Below, piece by piece: positions 26,528-34,614 of a DNA stretch of 64,000 nucleotides. Both the position numbers and the translations under genes were made by a program. Every line of letters starts with the position of its first letter. Positions within the stretch are counted from its first letter, which is position 1. The notes under the pieces were generated by a model. It was not told the DNA's origin. It did not search any database and was given only the letters and a program-made list of their open reading frames with translations. Location: NCBI GenBank assembly GCA_039028795.1, contig JBCCHJ010000001.1, positions 182,999-246,998 of the forward strand, given 5' to 3'. The DNA is from Thermohalobaculum sp039028795 (GTDB taxonomy: Bacteria; Pseudomonadota; Alphaproteobacteria; Rhodobacterales; Rhodobacteraceae).

Positions 26528-27660
26528 GCGGCGTTCTCCAGTTCGTGTTGCAGGGCCGCCAGCGTGGAATAAAGCCCGTCTTTGTCCGCGTAGCATCCCT
26601 GCAGCCAACGCGTGCCCGCGCCGGAATAGCCCCGGCGGGCGTGTAGGACGCGGGTGTTGTCGACGATGAAGCTTTCGCCGGGTTCCAGCTTGAATGTGAC
26701 CTCCATCGCGGGGTCATCAATGATCACTCCAAACCGTCTGTAGGCTGCGTAGTAAGCCGCCATGTCCTCATATGGCACATCTGTAATTGGCGCGGCCGAT
26801 CGGTTGTTGAACCGGATGCCCGTCAGTTCGCCATCGGGGGTCAGATCGATCATTGGACGGCGCGCGGTCAGACGCACGCCTTTCGAGCCTGCATATTCGA
26901 ACCGGGCGCAGTACTTAGAAAGGACGTCAAAGGCGCTTGGGTCTTCGTCGCGCAGTTTTAAGGCCGCTTTGAATCCGTCCACGACCATACTGTCACCACC
27001 TTCGGCAGAGTTCTCCAGGCAGTAAAGGATTTGCAGGGTCGGCACCGGATCGCGATACGGGTTATCGGTGTGCGCCTGTAGGCCCAGGCCGGTGTAGGCC
27101 AGATTGGTTGGGTTCACCTCTGCCCTGACCTCGAACCATTTGCCGTAATTGGTTTCGCGAATAAAGCCGAAGAGGCCTGCGACATCCAGCAAGGCACCCG
27201 AGGTAGTCGGCCCACCTGTCATTTTCGCAAAGCCATAGCGGCGGACTGCGGAGAGCCACCCAGCCAGGGTTTTGGGATCGTTCTGTGCCTGGGTAAAATC
27301 AGCTGTTGGCACCTCGGCATTCAGTGCAGCATTCCAAGGTTCGATGTCCTCCGGCAGCCAGCCAGGCGCTGCATCGCTGCCGTCATCATAGGCATGGGCG
27401 CGCAGCCAATCCGCGGCGAAATGAAGGGTTCGGTCTTCCGGCGCGAACGTCACCTGAAGACCATCACCGACCGCCTCGACGGCGGAAACACAGGTATCGC
27501 CCGGGATTTCGGTCAACGTGATCAGGCGCTGTCCGTTACCGGGATCGCGGGTGGAGGGGTCCTGGGCATTGTCCCGTAGCCAAATCGCGTGGAACCGTGC
27601 CCCGCATTCGGGCCATGTGACAGCCACCGCTGCGCCGTTGTCGATGATTTCTGCCTGCAC
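26524..27660 (-). CDS. tmpA: Fe(II)/2-oxoglutarate dioxygenase, TmpA/BBOX-like
   Basis: 378 residues with the layout of gamma-butyrobetaine hydroxylase: an N-terminal GBBH-like domain (ARFHAIWLRDNAQDPSTRDP) and a TauD-type core with facial-triad His197 and Asp199 in LQAHTDNPYRDP, His340 in RVLHARRGY and Arg351 for 2-oxoglutarate. The cysteines of the N-terminal zinc site of true BBOX enzymes are missing. Paired with an HD oxygenase, it is best read as TmpA, which hydroxylates 2-trimethylaminoethylphosphonate at C1. Start is GTG 27660 with GGAGG upstream; the gene diverges from hspQ. Confidence 0.82.
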   Translation of the reverse strand: MQAEIIDNGAAVAVTWPECGARFHAIWLRDNAQDPSTRDPGNGQRLITLTEIPGDTCVSAVEAVGDGLQVTFAPEDRTLHFAADWLRAHAYDDGSDAAPGWLPEDIEPWNAALNAEVPTADFTQAQNDPKTLAGWLSAVRRYGFAKMTGGPTTSGALLDVAGLFGFIRETNYGKWFEVRAEVNPTNLAYTGLGLQAHTDNPYRDPVPTLQILYCLENSAEGGDSMVVDGFKAALKLRDEDPSAFDVLSKYCARFEYAGSKGVRLTARRPMIDLTPDGELTGIRFNNRSAAPITDVPYEDMAAYYAAYRRFGVIIDDPAMEVTFKLEPGESFIVDNTRVLHARRGYSGAGTRWLQGCYADKDGLYSTLAALQHELENAA

Positions 27661-27816
27661 GGTTTCGCCCTCCGTTCGGTGGAATCACTTTGATCAGGTT
27701 GATCGGAATGGGTCGGTTTGCAAGCGGCTTGATCAATGTCTCACATCGGGCCTAAAATCTTGGCTAAGGCAGTTGAAGCCTATGCGGTTGTCATACAGTT
27801 GTTTTGGAAGACTATG

Positions 27817-28176
27817 ATGATCAGGCGCATCGCGAACACTTTGCTCAGCCGGATAATCGGACCGCACCCAGAGTTCAAGATCGGTCAAATCGTGAAGTCA
27901 CGAGAGCACGAAGTCCGTGGTGTCGTATTCAAAGTGGATCGACGTTTTTCTCACAAGCCTGCGTGGTTGGATGCAATTCCCGAAGAAAGACGACCAGAGA
28001 AAGACCAGCCATTTTATTGGTTGTATGCGGAGAACGAGATTGCATACTACGAAACTTACGTCTCGGAGCAGAGCCTTCTCCCCGATACATCCGGGCTACC
28101 AGTTGAAAATCCCGAAATTGACGCGCCTTTTGACGGTGAGAGATACGTCTTCAAGCGCAAGGTGAGGCTCTGGTAG
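27817..28176 (+). CDS. hspQ: HspQ-like heat-shock / YccV hemimethylated-DNA-binding-fold protein
   Basis: About 119 residues. FKIGQIVKSREHEVRGVVFKVDRRF, PFYWLYAENE and AYYETYVSEQSLLPD are the conserved blocks of HspQ, a small protein that modulates Lon protease in enterobacteria. ATG 27817 has GGAAG 6 bases upstream; an in-frame start at 27736 would extend into the divergent promoter region. Relative to the about 105-residue Escherichia protein there is a short basic N-terminal extension. It ends one base from the convergent moxR stop. Confidence 0.85.
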   Translation: MIRRIANTLLSRIIGPHPEFKIGQIVKSREHEVRGVVFKVDRRFSHKPAWLDAIPEERRPEKDQPFYWLYAENEIAYYETYVSEQSLLPDTSGLPVENPEIDAPFDGERYVFKRKVRLW

Positions 28177-28177
28177 G

Positions 28178-29020
28178 TCATCCCCCCTGGCGCCGCGCCA
28201 AAAACGCAAGTCTTTCGAATAGATGCACGTCCTGTTCGTTCTTCAACAAAGCCCCGTGCAACGGAGGAATAGCGGATCGCGGATCAGCGCGCAGCGTCTC
28301 GGCGTCGACGTCGTCAGCGACCAGCAGCTTCAGCCAGTCCAGCACCTCGGACGTTGATGGTTTCTTCTTCAGCCCAGGCGTCTCGCGAATCTCGTAGAAC
28401 TGGGTCAGCGCAGACCGGACCAGCTTTTTTTTAATGTCGGGGAAGTGCACCTTAATGATCTGGGTCATCACCTCTTCATCCGGGAAGCTGATGAAATGGA
28501 AGAAGCAGCGGCGCAAAAACGCGTCCGGCAGCTCTTTTTCATTGTTCGAGGTGATGATGACGATGGGACGTTGCTTTGCCTGGATCGTCTCACCGGTCTC
28601 GTAAACGTGGAACTCCATGCGGTCGAGTTCCTGCAGCAGATCGTTGGGAAATTCGATATCGGCTTTGTCGATCTCGTCGATCAGCAGAACCACACGTTCC
28701 TTGGCGGAAAAGGCATCCCACAGCTTGCCCGGCTTGATGTAATTGGCAACATCTTTGACCTTTTCTTCGCCCAACTGGCTATCACGAAGCCGTGAAACGG
28801 CATCGTATTCGTAAAGACCCTGATGCGCCCGGGTTGTCGATTTGATGTGCCATTCAATAAGGTGCAGGCCTAGTGAACTAGAAACCTGGCGGGCCAATTC
28901 GGTTTTGCCGGTTCCGGGTTCGCCCTTCACCAGCAAGGGACGTTCCAACGTGATGGCGGCATTAACGGCAACCATCAGATCCTCGGTTGCAACATAGTCT
29001 GCAGTGCCTACAAAGCGCAT
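28178..29020 (-). CDS. MoxR-family AAA+ ATPase (CoxD-like)
   Basis: 280 residues. Walker A GEPGTGKTEL, Walker B VVLLIDEIDKAD, sensor 1 IITSNNEKELPDAFLRRC. The family acts as a chaperone with VWA proteins; FVGTADYVATEDLMVAVNAA and YEYDAVSRLRDSQLG are typical of the group that partners CoxE. Its likely partner is the VWA protein at 20067, same strand but about 7 kb downstream. The start is followed upstream by a 297-bp divergent gap toward dksA. Confidence 0.9.
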   Translation of the reverse strand: MRFVGTADYVATEDLMVAVNAAITLERPLLVKGEPGTGKTELARQVSSSLGLHLIEWHIKSTTRAHQGLYEYDAVSRLRDSQLGEEKVKDVANYIKPGKLWDAFSAKERVVLLIDEIDKADIEFPNDLLQELDRMEFHVYETGETIQAKQRPIVIITSNNEKELPDAFLRRCFFHFISFPDEEVMTQIIKVHFPDIKKKLVRSALTQFYEIRETPGLKKKPSTSEVLDWLKLLVADDVDAETLRADPRSAIPPLHGALLKNEQDVHLFERLAFLARRQGG

Positions 29021-29317
29021 ATTCAGTGTCCTTCGCGACGTGGTCTACCATCAGCGGTTTTCGGAAACGCCGCCTATAGCGTACTTCGACACGCGCTGAA
29101 ACCGTTGAAATAAACTCATCCTGAAAGTGTGCAGAGATTGCAAATTGCGATCCGACGCCGCTGTCACGGACTACGGACATGAAAGAAATTTTCCGTTGCG
29201 TGGAAAAGTGGGCGTTAACCCTAAAGTCCAGTGCATATCGCAATTTTGAAGACTCTTTAAGACGTGACATGCAATTTCCTTGCTCGTATATCGGGCGCCT
29301 GAAAGGGAATGGGTGCC
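29021..29317. promoter_or_regulatory. Divergent promoter region, moxR / dksA
   Basis: About 297 bp without a gene. It must contain the minus-strand promoter of moxR and the plus-strand promoter of dksA. AT-rich stretches lie near 29165-29190 and 29240-29260. No defined operator was recognised. Confidence 0.5.
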
Positions 29318-29776
29318 ATGGTGAGTAAACGTGGCCGTGTCGGGGCTTCTGAAATGAACATTGAGACGAGTATCACTGCTGACTACATCCCGTCAGATGA
29401 CGAACCATTCATGAATGACAGCCAGAAGGAATTTTTCCGGCTGAAACTGCAAGAGTGGAAAGACTCGATCCTGGATCAAAGCCGCGACACCGTTCAGGCG
29501 ATGCAGGACGACACAACAAACATCCCGGATCTGGCAGACCGGGCTTCAGTGGAAACGGATCGGGCGCTGGAACTGCGTACCCGTGACCGCCAGCGCAAGC
29601 TGATATCGAAGATCGATGCAGCGTTGCGCCGAATTGATGACGGATCCTACGGCTACTGCGAAGTGACTGGCGACCCGATCAGCTTGAAACGCCTGGCAGC
29701 CCGGCCGATTGCGACGCTGTCGCTGGAAGCCCAGGAAATGCACGAGCGCCGCGAAAAGGTCCATCGCGACGCATAA
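29318..29776 (+). CDS. dksA: DksA-type RNA polymerase-binding transcription factor, one-Cys form
   Basis: About 152 residues. ADYIPSDDEPFMNDSQKEFFRLKL leads into the coiled coil, whose tip carries D-L-A-D-R-A, the D-x-x-D-x-A motif needed for ppGpp-linked action. The globular end reads YGYCEVTGDPISLKRLAARP: only one of the four zinc-finger cysteines remains, as known for Rhodobacter DksA. Start is uncertain among ATG 29309, 29318 and 29354; 29318 has GGG upstream at suitable distance. A terminator follows the stop. Confidence 0.9.
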   Translation: MVSKRGRVGASEMNIETSITADYIPSDDEPFMNDSQKEFFRLKLQEWKDSILDQSRDTVQAMQDDTTNIPDLADRASVETDRALELRTRDRQRKLISKIDAALRRIDDGSYGYCEVTGDPISLKRLAARPIATLSLEAQEMHERREKVHRDA

Positions 29777-29802
29777 GATTCCGTGACATAGATGACTTCA
29801 AT

Positions 29803-29836
29803 GGCGCGCATGCCATTTGCGCGCCTTATTCATTTC
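29803..29836 (+). terminator. Intrinsic terminator after dksA
   Basis: GC stem 29803-29809 pairs with 29819-29825 (GGCGCGC/GCGCGCC, 9-base loop), followed by a T-rich run to 29836. It lies 27 bp after the dksA stop and before the DUF1963 gene. Confidence 0.75.
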
Positions 29837-29868
29837 TGAGAACAAAAAAGATTTTAAAGGGGGGCAGA

Positions 29869-32205
29869 ATGGCTTTCCAATGTCCAGCGATTGGCTTGAA
29901 GCCAATCGATACGCCAGATTTGATGCAAGCGCCGATCCGCTTCGGGGGTGATCCGAAGCTTCCGCCTGAGATCGCATGGCCTGAAGATGCATCGGGTCGG
30001 CCCATGCATCACTTGATGCAGATCGATTGCGCCAGTCTAGACTCAGTGGACCCTGACGCCCCAACGGAAGGGACATTGTTTCTGTTCATCACCGGAAGCT
30101 ATGAGGAGGACGATGCACCTTCGCTGGGGGAAGACGAAGGTGCTTCGGCCCTGATCTATTGGCCTTCATCGGTTACCAGTGTCGCGCCGCGGACCCATCC
30201 GCCGGATGCCCCGGCGCTGGGCGAATATTCTTATGCATTGGAGTCGGTGGAGATGCCAGTCCAAACCCCTTCCAAAGGGCTCTTTGGACGCCTGTTCGAT
30301 GCGCAACCGAAACCATATTCGAAGACATCCACCGGGTTTTTCGCCGCCGTTGCACTAGAGCCTTTCACATTCGAGTCCCATCCCGGGGCCGATCCGGTCA
30401 CCCTTTTTCAAGCGCTTGGACAGGCCGTCACCGATGATGCTGTTCAAGAGGGCATTCGGCCCGTCCAGATGTTTGGCCATGTTCCGGCCGCGGAAATCAT
30501 GCAGCACCTGGATGCCGAGGGCCTGATTGAGGCATCGACCGAGAAAGCCGTCGCGGCATACCAGATGGCAACGACCCAGGCGGCCCAAGTCGGCGATAAA
30601 GCTCCGGTTCTGTTGCTGCACTTGCCGACAAATGAGGCGCTGAACTTCGATGCGGTCGGGCGGGACCGAGTGTTGAAAGTGCTGTTGACCCGCGGGGATC
30701 TGAAGGCACGAGCCTTCGAGCAGCATCAGATTGTCATAGAAAGGCTGTATAAAGACGGAACGTGGCGATACCCGGCGCCGGAGCCTGACGTTTATCAGCC
30801 GCCGCTGGACGATCTGAGCGCGGCCGTGATTATGAAGCCCCTGGTCCCGGGCGAGGCCGCGACGTCACCGGCCAACTACTTTTGCGGATGGCCGCGATTG
30901 CCCGCCGACATGGATTGGCCCCGCAACGCCCGCGGCGAAGCCTTACATTTTCTCGCGCAGCTGGATCTTTCAACAGTGCCGCGACAGATCGAAGAAGATG
31001 GCCGCATCCATGATCTACCACCGCTTCCCAACGAAGGCATCTTGTTCGTCTTTGCAAACATGTTCATGGAAGATTGCGATGGCGAGGTGAAGGTGGTCCA
31101 TGCACCAGGCTCAATCGGTGACGCACCCTATCGCCAGCCGCCAGAAGATTTAGCCCCGCTGCGCCCAGGCGAATGGAACCCTGCGATGGGCTTTTATCGG
31201 GAAGCCAAGGTGCCATTGGCATTGCAGGACATCGACGTCGACTTACCTGGCCCGTCCTGGGAGCCCCGCCTACCGTTCGACCCGGTTACCTTCGTGGCAC
31301 TTCGGATCCCGGAGGACGTGGAAGATTACGACAAAGCCCGCGCCGCCATGGTTCAGTCCTATCAGAAGCCTTTGCCCCACGATCCGCATTCGGTGCCGGA
31401 CCGCACAAGATTTGTCATCGATTGGATGCCCAACTGGCTCACAGCGTTTCGCTTTATGCGGGCGGATGATCGCAGCACTTTGCGCTACGGCGTCGTTCGC
31501 AAGGTTCCGGACAGCTATCCCTGGCGCTGGTCCGACGTTCAAGAAGCCGCCGAGGCGTTCTTTTCTGAATACCGTTTTGCCTATCCGGTGGAGTCAGATC
31601 GCCAAAGTGAGGTTGCGGCCAGGCAGGCGCTTTGGCCGGACGAGATTATTCCCGCGGCCCGGGACTGGTATCAACGGTCGATTCAACACGGGCCCCTTGA
31701 CCGGATCGATCAGGCAACCCGGGACGAATTTCGGACATGGCTGATGGAGTTAGACGCTGCGGCGGCGACGATCCCCGTCGAGACGCAGGACGAATCCGAT
31801 GCCGATTACCGGCGCCGTCGTGACTTGGAATATGCCTTCTTCGACACGTTGAAGCCGTTGGGCATGCCAGAGCTTAGTGCCACCCGGCATTGGTTGCTGC
31901 ATGATGAAACGGCAGATGATATCCCCGACGCGGTGCGCGATGCCGAAAGCGAAATGCTGAGGTTTCAACGCAGCTACAGCACCTTTCCCGCCTATAACGT
32001 GGTGCACGAACCCTCGCCCCATCAGTTGTTTCCCGCGGCCAGCTACGACCGGTACACGCGCAAAGATGTGCTGCTTTTCGAGTTTTCTAGTGGATATGGA
32101 TTGACGGCCCAATGGGCCGACGGCTGTTGGTTGCAAATCTGGATTGATCCGCAAGATCTGGCGGAACAACGGTTCGATCGGATCACCGCTGAAATTCGCT
32201 GGTGA
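29869..32205 (+). CDS. Large protein with two DUF1963 (YwqG-like) regions
   Basis: 778 residues. Two DUF1963-type halves are visible: one from about 14 (MQAPIRFGGDPKLPPEIAWP, then GTLFLFITGSY) and one from about 345 (YFCGWPRLPADMDWP, EALHFLAQLDL, GILFVFANMF), each with the P-x-x-x-x-W-P plus beta-strand pattern. DUF1963 proteins are usually 250-300 residues, so this is a tandem fusion with extra C-terminal sequence (from about 560, helical, charged). No enzymatic motif is evident; function is unknown. An AAAGGGG site precedes ATG 29869. Confidence 0.8.
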   Translation: MAFQCPAIGLKPIDTPDLMQAPIRFGGDPKLPPEIAWPEDASGRPMHHLMQIDCASLDSVDPDAPTEGTLFLFITGSYEEDDAPSLGEDEGASALIYWPSSVTSVAPRTHPPDAPALGEYSYALESVEMPVQTPSKGLFGRLFDAQPKPYSKTSTGFFAAVALEPFTFESHPGADPVTLFQALGQAVTDDAVQEGIRPVQMFGHVPAAEIMQHLDAEGLIEASTEKAVAAYQMATTQAAQVGDKAPVLLLHLPTNEALNFDAVGRDRVLKVLLTRGDLKARAFEQHQIVIERLYKDGTWRYPAPEPDVYQPPLDDLSAAVIMKPLVPGEAATSPANYFCGWPRLPADMDWPRNARGEALHFLAQLDLSTVPRQIEEDGRIHDLPPLPNEGILFVFANMFMEDCDGEVKVVHAPGSIGDAPYRQPPEDLAPLRPGEWNPAMGFYREAKVPLALQDIDVDLPGPSWEPRLPFDPVTFVALRIPEDVEDYDKARAAMVQSYQKPLPHDPHSVPDRTRFVIDWMPNWLTAFRFMRADDRSTLRYGVVRKVPDSYPWRWSDVQEAAEAFFSEYRFAYPVESDRQSEVAARQALWPDEIIPAARDWYQRSIQHGPLDRIDQATRDEFRTWLMELDAAAATIPVETQDESDADYRRRRDLEYAFFDTLKPLGMPELSATRHWLLHDETADDIPDAVRDAESEMLRFQRSYSTFPAYNVVHEPSPHQLFPAASYDRYTRKDVLLFEFSSGYGLTAQWADGCWLQIWIDPQDLAEQRFDRITAEIRW

Positions 32206-32231
32206 CCGCCGGAATGCTAGGAGACGCCTGA

Positions 32232-32858
32232 ATGGCAAGACGGAAGATTGGCCGACTGACAATCGGAGACTTTGGAATCAGCCAGTTGGAAGACGCGGTG
32301 AAGGCCGGGTTCGAAGCGCGGCGCGGTCCGCTTTTCAATGCGCTGAGGGCCCTGAACGCGTTCACCATATTCGAGCTTGGACGCTGCTCGGTCGCCGATG
32401 ATTATTCCGACCGGGACGTGAAGGAACTGGTCCATTACGCATTGGAAAACCAGATGGAAAAAGAGCTCAGCAACAAGTTTCGATTTCTCTACTGTCACGG
32501 CATGGGCAGGCGCAAATTTGGCGATCCGCCAGGTCTGGTCACGCGGCTGGAGGTGCTAATTCCCGAGTTTGTCGAAGGATATCAACAGCGCAAGGCCGAC
32601 GGGATGATGGCGCCGAAAGGCGGTTTGCTCCGTTGGTGTTTGGGCATTCAAGAGGTTGGAAAGATTGGCGGTCTTCTAAGGTTTGCGCGCCGCACACTTC
32701 AATTTGCGTCTTTTAATTTTGATACAGATACGCGGTATCCCGAACTGGAAGAACGCCTGAATTTTCTGATCGATTTGCTGCCCGAATGGCACCTTACAGG
32801 CACAAATCACGAATGGGCCAAAGCGCGACGAAAAGCTTATCGAAAGGGACGGCCTTGA
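32232..32858 (+). CDS. Hypothetical protein, unknown family
   Basis: 208 residues, lysine- and arginine-rich, mostly helical, no signal peptide or membrane segment. LEVLIPEFVEGYQQRKADG and LEERLNFLIDLLPEWHLTG are the most structured parts. It starts 26 bp after the DUF1963 gene and is probably cotranscribed. I recognise no domain. Confidence 0.55.
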   Translation: MARRKIGRLTIGDFGISQLEDAVKAGFEARRGPLFNALRALNAFTIFELGRCSVADDYSDRDVKELVHYALENQMEKELSNKFRFLYCHGMGRRKFGDPPGLVTRLEVLIPEFVEGYQQRKADGMMAPKGGLLRWCLGIQEVGKIGGLLRFARRTLQFASFNFDTDTRYPELEERLNFLIDLLPEWHLTGTNHEWAKARRKAYRKGRP

Positions 32859-32952
32859 ACCGGCAGGTCGGTCCTCGGGAGCCCCAAAAGGCTGGCTTGC
32901 CACCGTCCAGCGTTTCCCCCATGCTACCTGCATAGAAAGTGGGAGGAAACGC

Positions 32953-33249
32953 ATGTGCCAGATCTTCGCTGGCCAGGACCCTGCGACGTACAAGGGAGAA
33001 ACCCGATCGCTGCGTCTGAATGGCCAGAGCACCTCTATCCGATTGGAGACCGCTTACTGGGAAATGCTGGACGCCATCGCCAAGGCAGAAGGCTTTACGA
33101 CCCCAGGCTTCATCTCGAAGCTGCATTCCGAAGTTTTGGAAACGCGGGGCGAGGTTAAGAACTTTACCTCGTTGCTTAGATGCGCCTGTCTGAAGTTCCT
33201 GAAGCGCGAAGCCGGAATGCTGGACGAAACGGTTATCGCTGCAGAGTAG
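32953..33249 (+). CDS. Ribbon-helix-helix domain protein
   Basis: 98 residues starting MCQIFAGQDPATYKGETRSLRL, with GQSTSIRLETAYWEMLDAIAKAEG as a ribbon-helix-helix strand and helix (RHH_4 type). Such short proteins are common in Rhodobacterales and are presumed DNA binding. GGGAGG lies well placed before ATG 32953. It stands between the unknown gene and the glyoxalase-like gene, and may control the oxidoreductase operon, but nothing proves that. Confidence 0.8.
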   Translation: MCQIFAGQDPATYKGETRSLRLNGQSTSIRLETAYWEMLDAIAKAEGFTTPGFISKLHSEVLETRGEVKNFTSLLRCACLKFLKREAGMLDETVIAAE

Positions 33250-33336
33250 ACGTGTAGTAACCCAGTACCACCCGCGCGCGATTCTTCGCCCTAGACTTGG
33301 TTGAAAACAACGGCCCAAGTCAGGGGAGGATACGCC

Positions 33337-33732
33337 GTGGCGAAAGCCATACATTCCATGATCCGCGTGCTGGACGAGGCGCGCTCAACCATGTTTTATA
33401 AGACCGCCTTCGGCCTGGACGTGGCCGACCGGCTGGATTTCGAAAGCTTCACGTTGATCTACCTCTGCAATCCGGAAACCGAATTTGAGCTGGAGCTGAC
33501 CATCAACAAAAGCCAGACCGAACCCTATGACCTTGGCAATGGCTATGGTCATCTGGCGGTGTCAGTTGACGATTTGGACGGGGAACACGCCCGATTGACC
33601 GAAGCGGGATTATCCCCGCGCAAACTGGTCGACTTTGCCCCCGATGGCGAGGTCGTCGCCCGGTTCTTCTTTATCCAGGATCCAGATGGTTACGAGATCG
33701 AGGTCCTGCAGCGCCATGGCAGATTTAAATAG
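33337..33732 (+). CDS. Glyoxalase I-like VOC protein
   Basis: 131 residues. Begins AKAIHSMIRVLDEARSTMFYK, the lactoylglutathione-lyase start pattern, with ligand candidates His in IHSMIRV, Glu in ETEFELEL, His in GYGHLAVSV and Glu in DGYEIEVL; all four glyoxalase positions are filled. GTG 33337 is chosen because GGAGGA stands 6 bases upstream; an in-frame start at 33301 has no site. It is the first gene of a likely four-gene operon ending in a GMC oxidoreductase, so the substrate may be an aldehyde or adduct made there rather than methylglyoxal. Confidence 0.8.
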   Translation: MAKAIHSMIRVLDEARSTMFYKTAFGLDVADRLDFESFTLIYLCNPETEFELELTINKSQTEPYDLGNGYGHLAVSVDDLDGEHARLTEAGLSPRKLVDFAPDGEVVARFFFIQDPDGYEIEVLQRHGRFK

Positions 33733-33740
33733 GAGCGACC

Positions 33741-34055
33741 ATGCTTTTTCATCTTGAATTCACCGTCGGCTATGGCGCCGACATGTCCCAGCAGGACCTA
33801 TTCCGGATCTGGGCCGAAGAAGCCAAGGCCGCGCTGGGCGCCAAAGAAGCAGGCGTCGTCAAAGATCTTTGGAAGGCCGTCGGCATGCGCAAGGTTTTTG
33901 CGATTGTCGAGGTCGACAACGGTGACATGCTGGATCAGATCAGCTTTGACCTGCCGATCATGAAGGACATGGGCCAACACGTCGACATCAAGGTCACTGC
34001 GATCCGCAGGTACGAAGACTTCGCGTCGGACGTGGGCGAACGGTTCAACGGCTGA
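33741..34055 (+). CDS. Muconolactone delta-isomerase-like protein
   Basis: 104 residues. MLFHLEFTVGYGADMSQQDL and WKAVGMRKVFAIVEVDNGDMLDQIS match the small ferredoxin-like fold of MIase (CatC), which isomerises muconolactone in the beta-ketoadipate pathway. No catechol-pathway genes are nearby, so a related role in the adjacent oxidoreductase operon is as likely. It begins 8 bp after the glyoxalase-like gene with GGAG upstream. Confidence 0.8.
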   Translation: MLFHLEFTVGYGADMSQQDLFRIWAEEAKAALGAKEAGVVKDLWKAVGMRKVFAIVEVDNGDMLDQISFDLPIMKDMGQHVDIKVTAIRRYEDFASDVGERFNG

Positions 34056-34100
34056 CAAGAAACCGAAGCCTGCAAAACAACAAAAACTGGGAGGAAAGCC

Positions 34101-34610
34101 ATGAGATTGTCCCGAAGATCGTTGTTGCTGGGGTCCGCCTCGGTGGCAGTAATCGGAAGCGCCGCATTTGGCACGCAAGTGCGTGCGGCGATCGATGTTG
34201 GTTCAGACGCGGAAAGCCAGGCGCTTTTGCTGCGTATGGTCCGCGTGATGTATCCGCACGCACAGTTCCCTGATGCACCGTATGTGAGGAGCTGTGAATC
34301 AATCCGGTCCGATGCCAAGGGCAGTATCGGTGTCAGCTTGATGTTTGCCGATGGCTTGGCAGATCTGTCCGCCGCAGGCTTTGGAGATATGGACGATGCA
34401 GCAGCATTGGCGCATTTGAAGTCCATTGAAGATACGCCGTTCTTTGGCTTTGTTCGGAGTAAAGCCGTCGTGGTTCTTTACAACGATCCCGAGGTCTGGG
34501 GCATCCTTGGCTATGAGGGCGCCAGCTTCGATCAGGGCGGGTATATCGACCGTGGCTTCAACGATCTGGACTGGTTGCCGGATCCCCGCATCACAGAATT
34601 CAAGGGGTAA
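34101..34610 (+). CDS. Tat-exported small subunit beside a GMC oxidoreductase
   Basis: 169 residues. The leader MRLSRRSLLLGSASVAVIGS has the twin-arginine RRS motif and cleaves near VRAA. The mature part (ALLLRMVRVMYPHAQFPDAPY ... FFGFVRSKAVVVLYNDPEVWGILGYEG) has the length and style of gluconate 2-dehydrogenase subunit 3-like partners of GMC dehydrogenases. It ends 4 bp before the GMC gene. It likely escorts the flavoprotein to the periplasm by hitchhiking, as the GMC protein has no leader. Confidence 0.75.
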   Translation: MRLSRRSLLLGSASVAVIGSAAFGTQVRAAIDVGSDAESQALLLRMVRVMYPHAQFPDAPYVRSCESIRSDAKGSIGVSLMFADGLADLSAAGFGDMDDAAALAHLKSIEDTPFFGFVRSKAVVVLYNDPEVWGILGYEGASFDQGGYIDRGFNDLDWLPDPRITEFKG

Positions 34611-34614
34611 GGCG

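Noticed and set aside
34426..34614. Longer GMC oxidoreductase frame
   Set aside because: It overlaps the Tat subunit gene out of frame; ATG 34615 begins the normal FAD-domain start.
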